In this document: piece by piece, positions 61,109-64,000 of the stretch | How the letters are laid out: every line of letters starts with the position of its first letter | Numbering within the stretch: position 1 is the first letter of the stretch | NCBI RefSeq assembly: GCF_034808145.1 | Contig: NZ_JAXHGM010000014.1 | Span: 1 to 64,000 of the forward strand | From: Halorubellus sp034808145 | Lineage (GTDB): Archaea; Halobacteriota; Halobacteria; Halobacteriales; Natrialbaceae | DNA: 64,000 nt | Direction: 5' to 3' | Program-made: the position numbers and the translations under genes | Notes under the pieces: model-generated | What the model saw: the letters and a program-made list of their open reading frames with translations, nothing else | Databases searched by the model: none | What the model was told of the DNA's origin: nothing

Positions 61109-61744
61109 TCAGAGCACGCCTTCGGCTTCGAGGACGTCCCGGAGCTCGTCCATCGAGGCGACGGTGACGTCGCAGGCCGGTTCGACGTTCGGTTTCGGCT
61201 CGAACCCGACCGCGAGCCCCGCGACCTCGAGCATCGGGAGGTCGTTCGCGCCGTCGCCGACCGCGACGGTGTCCGCGAGCGCGACGTCGCGCTCGGTCGC
61301 GTAGCGCTTGAGGGCGTCGTCCTTCGTCCCCTCGATGAGGTCGCCCTCGACGCTCCCCGTGAGCGCGCCGTCCGCGACGGGGAGGCGGTTCGCGACGATG
61401 GCGTCCACGTCCACGCCCTCGCGTTCGAGTGCCGCGGCGACGCCCTTCTCGAACCCGCCCGTGAAGATGGCGACGGTCACGCCGGCGTCCCGTAACGCCC
61501 GGATGACGTCCGCGGCACCGTCGCGCAGGCGGACGTTCCCCCACGCGCGCTCGGCCGCTTCCTCGGGGAGGCCGTCGAGGAGCCCGGCGCGCTGCCGGAG
61601 GCTCTCCGCGTACCCGATCTCGTCGTTCATCGCGCGCTGCGTGATGTCGGCCATCTTGTCCGCCACCCCGTACTCGTCGCCGAGCAGCACCGTCATCTCG
61701 GAGTCCGAGAGCGTCCCGTCGAAGTCGAACGCGACCAGCGTCAT
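61109..61744 (-). CDS. serB: Phosphoserine phosphatase (SerB)
   Basis: The 211-residue HAD hydrolase has motif I VAFDFDGTLS (nucleophile D7, second D9), motif II TGG in AIFTGGFEKG, motif III lysine (EGTKDDALKRY), and motif IV VGDGANDLPML. The cap region is short and helical, as in SerB. It removes phosphate from L-phosphoserine, the last step of serine synthesis. SerA, the first enzyme of that path, starts at 63886 in the window, supporting this role over other HAD phosphatases. Confidence 0.9.
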   Translation of the reverse strand: MTLVAFDFDGTLSDSEMTVLLGDEYGVADKMADITQRAMNDEIGYAESLRQRAGLLDGLPEEAAERAWGNVRLRDGAADVIRALRDAGVTVAIFTGGFEKGVAAALEREGVDVDAIVANRLPVADGALTGSVEGDLIEGTKDDALKRYATERDVALADTVAVGDGANDLPMLEVAGLAVGFEPKPNVEPACDVTVASMDELRDVLEAEGVL

Positions 61745-61903
61745 ACCCACGACTCTGCGAGGCGGCGTCTTGTAGCCTCCGGGTCCCGGTCGAACTCGCC
61801 GCGCGGTCCGTCCGGGCGGCCGCCGACGGGGTCTGGCCGCGACCCGAAGTCGCGGCGCGAACTCGCACACACCATTAAGCCGCCGTGGTTCGAACCGGCG
61901 GAC

Positions 61904-62305
61904 ATGGACGAAGCGGACGAGGCCATCGAGGCCGTCGAGGACACGAACCTGCGCGGGCTCGTCGAGGAACTCCACGAGAACGTCGACGCCTCGCTCCGGC
62001 TGGCGTTCCGGTACGAGGGCGAGACGTACGACGTCGTGCACGTCAGCGACGACGTCGACGCCCAGTACACCGACGCGGAACTCGAGGAGCGCGTGAAGAC
62101 GCTCCTCATGAAGGCGCTCGGCGACCCGCCCCAGGAGCAGGCGCTCTACGATTTCGGGGAGCTGAACTCGACGGTCCGGTTCTTCGACGAGGTCGTCGTC
62201 GCCGTCTTCCCCGACGAGGAGTGGAGCGGCGTCGTCGTCGTCTTCGACCGCGAGGAATCGCCGCTCGTCGACACCACGCTCGACTACCTCGACGTCGACG
62301 GCTGA
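61904..62305 (+). CDS. Uncharacterised haloarchaeal-type acidic protein
   Basis: The 133-residue protein starts MDEADEAIEAVEDTN. It is soluble and mixed alpha/beta: EHLRLAFRYEGETYDVVHVSDDV-like strands, a central helix (ELEERVKTLLMKALGD), and ALYDFGELNSTVRFFDEVVVAVFP. Homologues are, I believe, frequent in haloarchaea. It is divergent from SerB. No function. Confidence 0.7.
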   Translation: MDEADEAIEAVEDTNLRGLVEELHENVDASLRLAFRYEGETYDVVHVSDDVDAQYTDAELEERVKTLLMKALGDPPQEQALYDFGELNSTVRFFDEVVVAVFPDEEWSGVVVVFDREESPLVDTTLDYLDVDG

Positions 62306-62384
62306 GGGAGCGACCCGCGGCGGGCGTTCTCACGCGCCTGGAATCGCCCCGCCAATCTTGTCACTCGATACCATACAATCGGGT

Positions 62385-62600
62385 ATGGAACAGAACGTCG
62401 GTCGAACGGACGGTATCGGTCGCGTCGCACTCGGAGGCGTCCTCGGCATCATCTCGCTCGCCATCCTCGGCGACGCCATCGGTGGCGCACCGATGGTCCT
62501 CTCGCCGGTCCTCGGCGCGCTCTCCCTGATACTCCTCATCACGGGCGCGACGAACACCTGCGGGCTCTACTCGCTGCTCGGCGTCGACACCACGCAGTAG
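62385..62600 (+). CDS. Two-helix membrane protein, DUF2892/YgaP-type
   Basis: The 71-residue product starts MEQNVGRTDGIGRVALGG, which fits the start of the DUF2892 (YgaP-like transmembrane) family, followed by two helices (about 14-32 and 37-55) and a TGATNTCGLYSLLGV end with C59. In bacteria this domain is often attached to a rhodanese. Here it stands alone. The role is unknown, perhaps membrane sulfur chemistry, given other rhodanese genes in the window. Confidence 0.75.
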   Translation: MEQNVGRTDGIGRVALGGVLGIISLAILGDAIGGAPMVLSPVLGALSLILLITGATNTCGLYSLLGVDTTQ

Positions 62601-62616
62601 CGCCCGCTCGAAGGCG

Positions 62617-63270
62617 TCAGAACTCGGTCCACGCTCGCGGCCCGGCGTCGCCCGGAAGGCCGCGGACGCGGTACTCGCGAGCGCCCGTCTCCTCGACCTC
62701 GCGCACCTCGACGAGCCCGTCGAACGGCTGCTTGATGATGCCCAGCGAGTCCTGCGGGACGGGCGTATCCAGCACGAACCCGCCGAGGAACCCCGAGCTC
62801 TCCACGCGCCCCGTGAGAACGTGCAGGAACTGGTAGACGCGGCGGACGTCCGCGTACATCAACAGCGTCGAGAGCGTGTGCATCCCGACGCTCGCTCCCG
62901 CGAGGGCGTCGTCCTCGTGGAACCGCCGCATGAAGTCCGTCAGGCCGATACCGATGCCGGTGAGGTCGCCCGCGCTCGACACCAGCCGGCGGTTCGGGGA
63001 CTCCTCGCTCGCGCCGAACCCGCGCTGGCGCGTGACGCAGTCGACGACTCCGAGCGTCGCGACCGCGGGGTGGACGTCGCGGTACTGGCGCTCGACGGTC
63101 TCGGCGGCCTTCCGCGTCGTCACGAACGCCGTCGCCCGGTCGTCGCCGCGGTCGGCCGCCAGCACCTCGTACAGCAACTCGCGCTTGCCCGTCATCGGCG
63201 GGCCGACGACGAGGACGTTCGCACCGTCCCGGACCGCGCTCGTGTCGAGGGCCGGCGCCAGATTCGTCAT
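62617..63270 (-). CDS. RecA-fold ATPase-like haloarchaeal protein (DUF7504-like)
   Basis: The 217-residue protein has a P-loop near the N-terminus (VVGPPMTGKREL) and a RecA/KaiC-like fold with later strands (TLGVVDCVTRQRG and GGFVLDTPVP). The middle (AGDLTGIGIGLTDFMRRFHED, STLLMYADVRRVYQFLHVLTGR) recurs in haloarchaeal HTR-like/Rad55-like proteins. The Walker A lysine is present, but the Walker B Asp is less clear. Such proteins are thought to act in signalling; the exact partner is unknown. Confidence 0.78.
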   Translation of the reverse strand: MTNLAPALDTSAVRDGANVLVVGPPMTGKRELLYEVLAADRGDDRATAFVTTRKAAETVERQYRDVHPAVATLGVVDCVTRQRGFGASEESPNRRLVSSAGDLTGIGIGLTDFMRRFHEDDALAGASVGMHTLSTLLMYADVRRVYQFLHVLTGRVESSGFLGGFVLDTPVPQDSLGIIKQPFDGLVEVREVEETGAREYRVRGLPGDAGPRAWTEF

Positions 63271-63354
63271 TGCCCGCCGGTTAGAGCGCGCCCGTCAAGA
63301 AAGCGCGGGTCGGCAGGACTGCTTCTCGCGAGCGTGCGGGTCGGGGGGACGCGG

Positions 63355-63843
63355 TCACGTCCGGTCGCGCCACGGGCCGGCGTCGGTCGTTCGCGCAATC
63401 CGCGCGACGAGCGCGCCGAGGAGCGTGCCGAGGCTCGCGCTCGCGAACCGGACCTCGCCGGGTTCGAGGACGAACGCGGCCCAGGCGACGGCGACGACGC
63501 CGACGGCGGTCGTCGCGAGGAGGGCGAACTGACGCCCCAGGTCGTCCAGTCTCTGGAGCGGCCGAAGGACCGCAACCGCCAGGAGGCCCCCGGCGACGAC
63601 GATGGCCGCGACCGCGAGCGTCGGCCACGCGACGCGGCCGGCGCCGACGAGCTGGACCGTCGGCGACCCAGCGACGAGCGCGAGCAGCGCGACGTCGCGA
63701 ACGAGCGCCCGGCGGCCCTCGCGGTCCTCGCCGCTCGCGAGCGTCTCGACGGCGCTCAGTCCGGTCTCAGAGGGCGTTCCGGGCGGTGGTTCGTGCGTCG
63801 AACCGTCGTCGGACACGGTGTGGCAATTCTCGCCACCCTCCAT
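63355..63843 (-). CDS. Polytopic membrane protein of unknown function
   Basis: The product has 162 residues from ATG 63843 (MEGGENCHTVSDDGS), or 170 from ATG 63867. The first 45 residues are hydrophilic, with a few Pro and Glu. Then come helices at about 50-66, 72-92, 108-126 and 132-150. No family was recognised. It is divergent from SerA. Confidence 0.6.
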   Translation of the reverse strand: MEGGENCHTVSDDGSTHEPPPGTPSETGLSAVETLASGEDREGRRALVRDVALLALVAGSPTVQLVGAGRVAWPTLAVAAIVVAGGLLAVAVLRPLQRLDDLGRQFALLATTAVGVVAVAWAAFVLEPGEVRFASASLGTLLGALVARIARTTDAGPWRDRT

Positions 63844-63885
63844 GGTAAAGGAAGCGTTATGGGCCATGGGGTGATGGACTCGGCC

Positions 63886-64000
63886 ATGAAGGTCCTGGTG
63901 ACGGACCCCATCGCCGACGCGGGTATCGAACGCCTCAGAGAGGCGGGCCACGAAGTCGAGACCGCCTACGACGTCGAGGGAGACGCGCTCCTGTCCGCGG
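63886..64000 (+). CDS. serA: D-3-phosphoglycerate dehydrogenase SerA (start only)
   Basis: The ORF starts ATG at 63886 and runs off the window after 38 codons. It reads MKVLVTDPIADAGIERLREAG, then HEVETAYDVEGDALLSA, which matches the N-terminus of SerA-type phosphoglycerate dehydrogenases. These oxidise 3-phosphoglycerate in the first step of serine synthesis. The rest lies outside the window. The nearby SerB gene supports this reading. A TATA-like gttatggg lies about 26 nt upstream. Confidence 0.85.
   Translation, partial: MKVLVTDPIADAGIERLREAGHEVETAYDVEGDALLSA

Noticed and set aside
61885..61905. Second tRNA-like GGTTCGAACC segment
   Set aside because: Short palindrome in front of a gene. 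No cloverleaf partner sequences.

Overview
The window is chromosomal DNA of a haloarchaeon (class Halobacteria). GC is very high (about 70 %), proteins are strongly acidic, and many genes have haloarchaeal leaderless promoters with a TATA-like box 26-30 nt before the start codon. Archaeal information-processing genes (PCNA, RadA, NMD3, a Trm5/Taw2-type tRNA enzyme, XPD-like helicases), Tat-type signal peptides and PGF-CTERM anchors agree with this. I did not fix the genus.

Layout. 1-2000 is a visibly lower-GC accessory edge: the last 22 codons of a DDE transposase, a probably decapitated gene, an anchored hypothetical protein and two tiny ORFs. 2052-10228 holds an MFS transporter, small membrane proteins, PCNA, a DCC-type thiol oxidoreductase, an APH-like kinase and a glutaryl-CoA-dehydrogenase-type enzyme. 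10363-11324 has a duplicated hairpin/promoter element before a pspAB-like gene. RadA follows. 12741-15250 is a tight sulfur operon (DsrE, TusA, SQR-like flavoprotein, DUF1641). 15721-19840 carries SufU and SufS, separated by an LVIVD surface protein and an HD hydrolase. 20048-31781 contains lipoproteins (one with two HiPIP domains), a winged-helix/membrane-protein pair preceded by a 27-bp minisatellite, a PfpI-like protein, a TPR protein with DUF424, and conserved haloarchaeal unknowns. 33337-41325 has two XPD/DinG-like helicases flanking a Taw2-like/NMD3 pair. 41353-46360 is a probable thiamine ABC transporter operon. 46624-51792 is a giant surface subtilase. 51815-53835 is a divergent pair of rhodanese sulfurtransferases. 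The rest includes paralogous zinc-ribbon membrane proteins, an aldehyde dehydrogenase, MetY-MetX, SerB and the start of SerA.

Theme. Sulfur chemistry recurs: sulfide oxidation and persulfide carriers, cysteine desulfurase with scaffold, two rhodaneses, direct sulfhydrylation by MetX/MetY, and several probable Fe-S proteins. Much of the rest is ordinary haloarchaeal core genome. The most unusual items are the tandem HiPIP lipoprotein, the repeat-extended regulator, the duplicated intergenic elements at gene ends, and the transposon-truncated left edge. I saw no rRNA, tRNA or CRISPR array.
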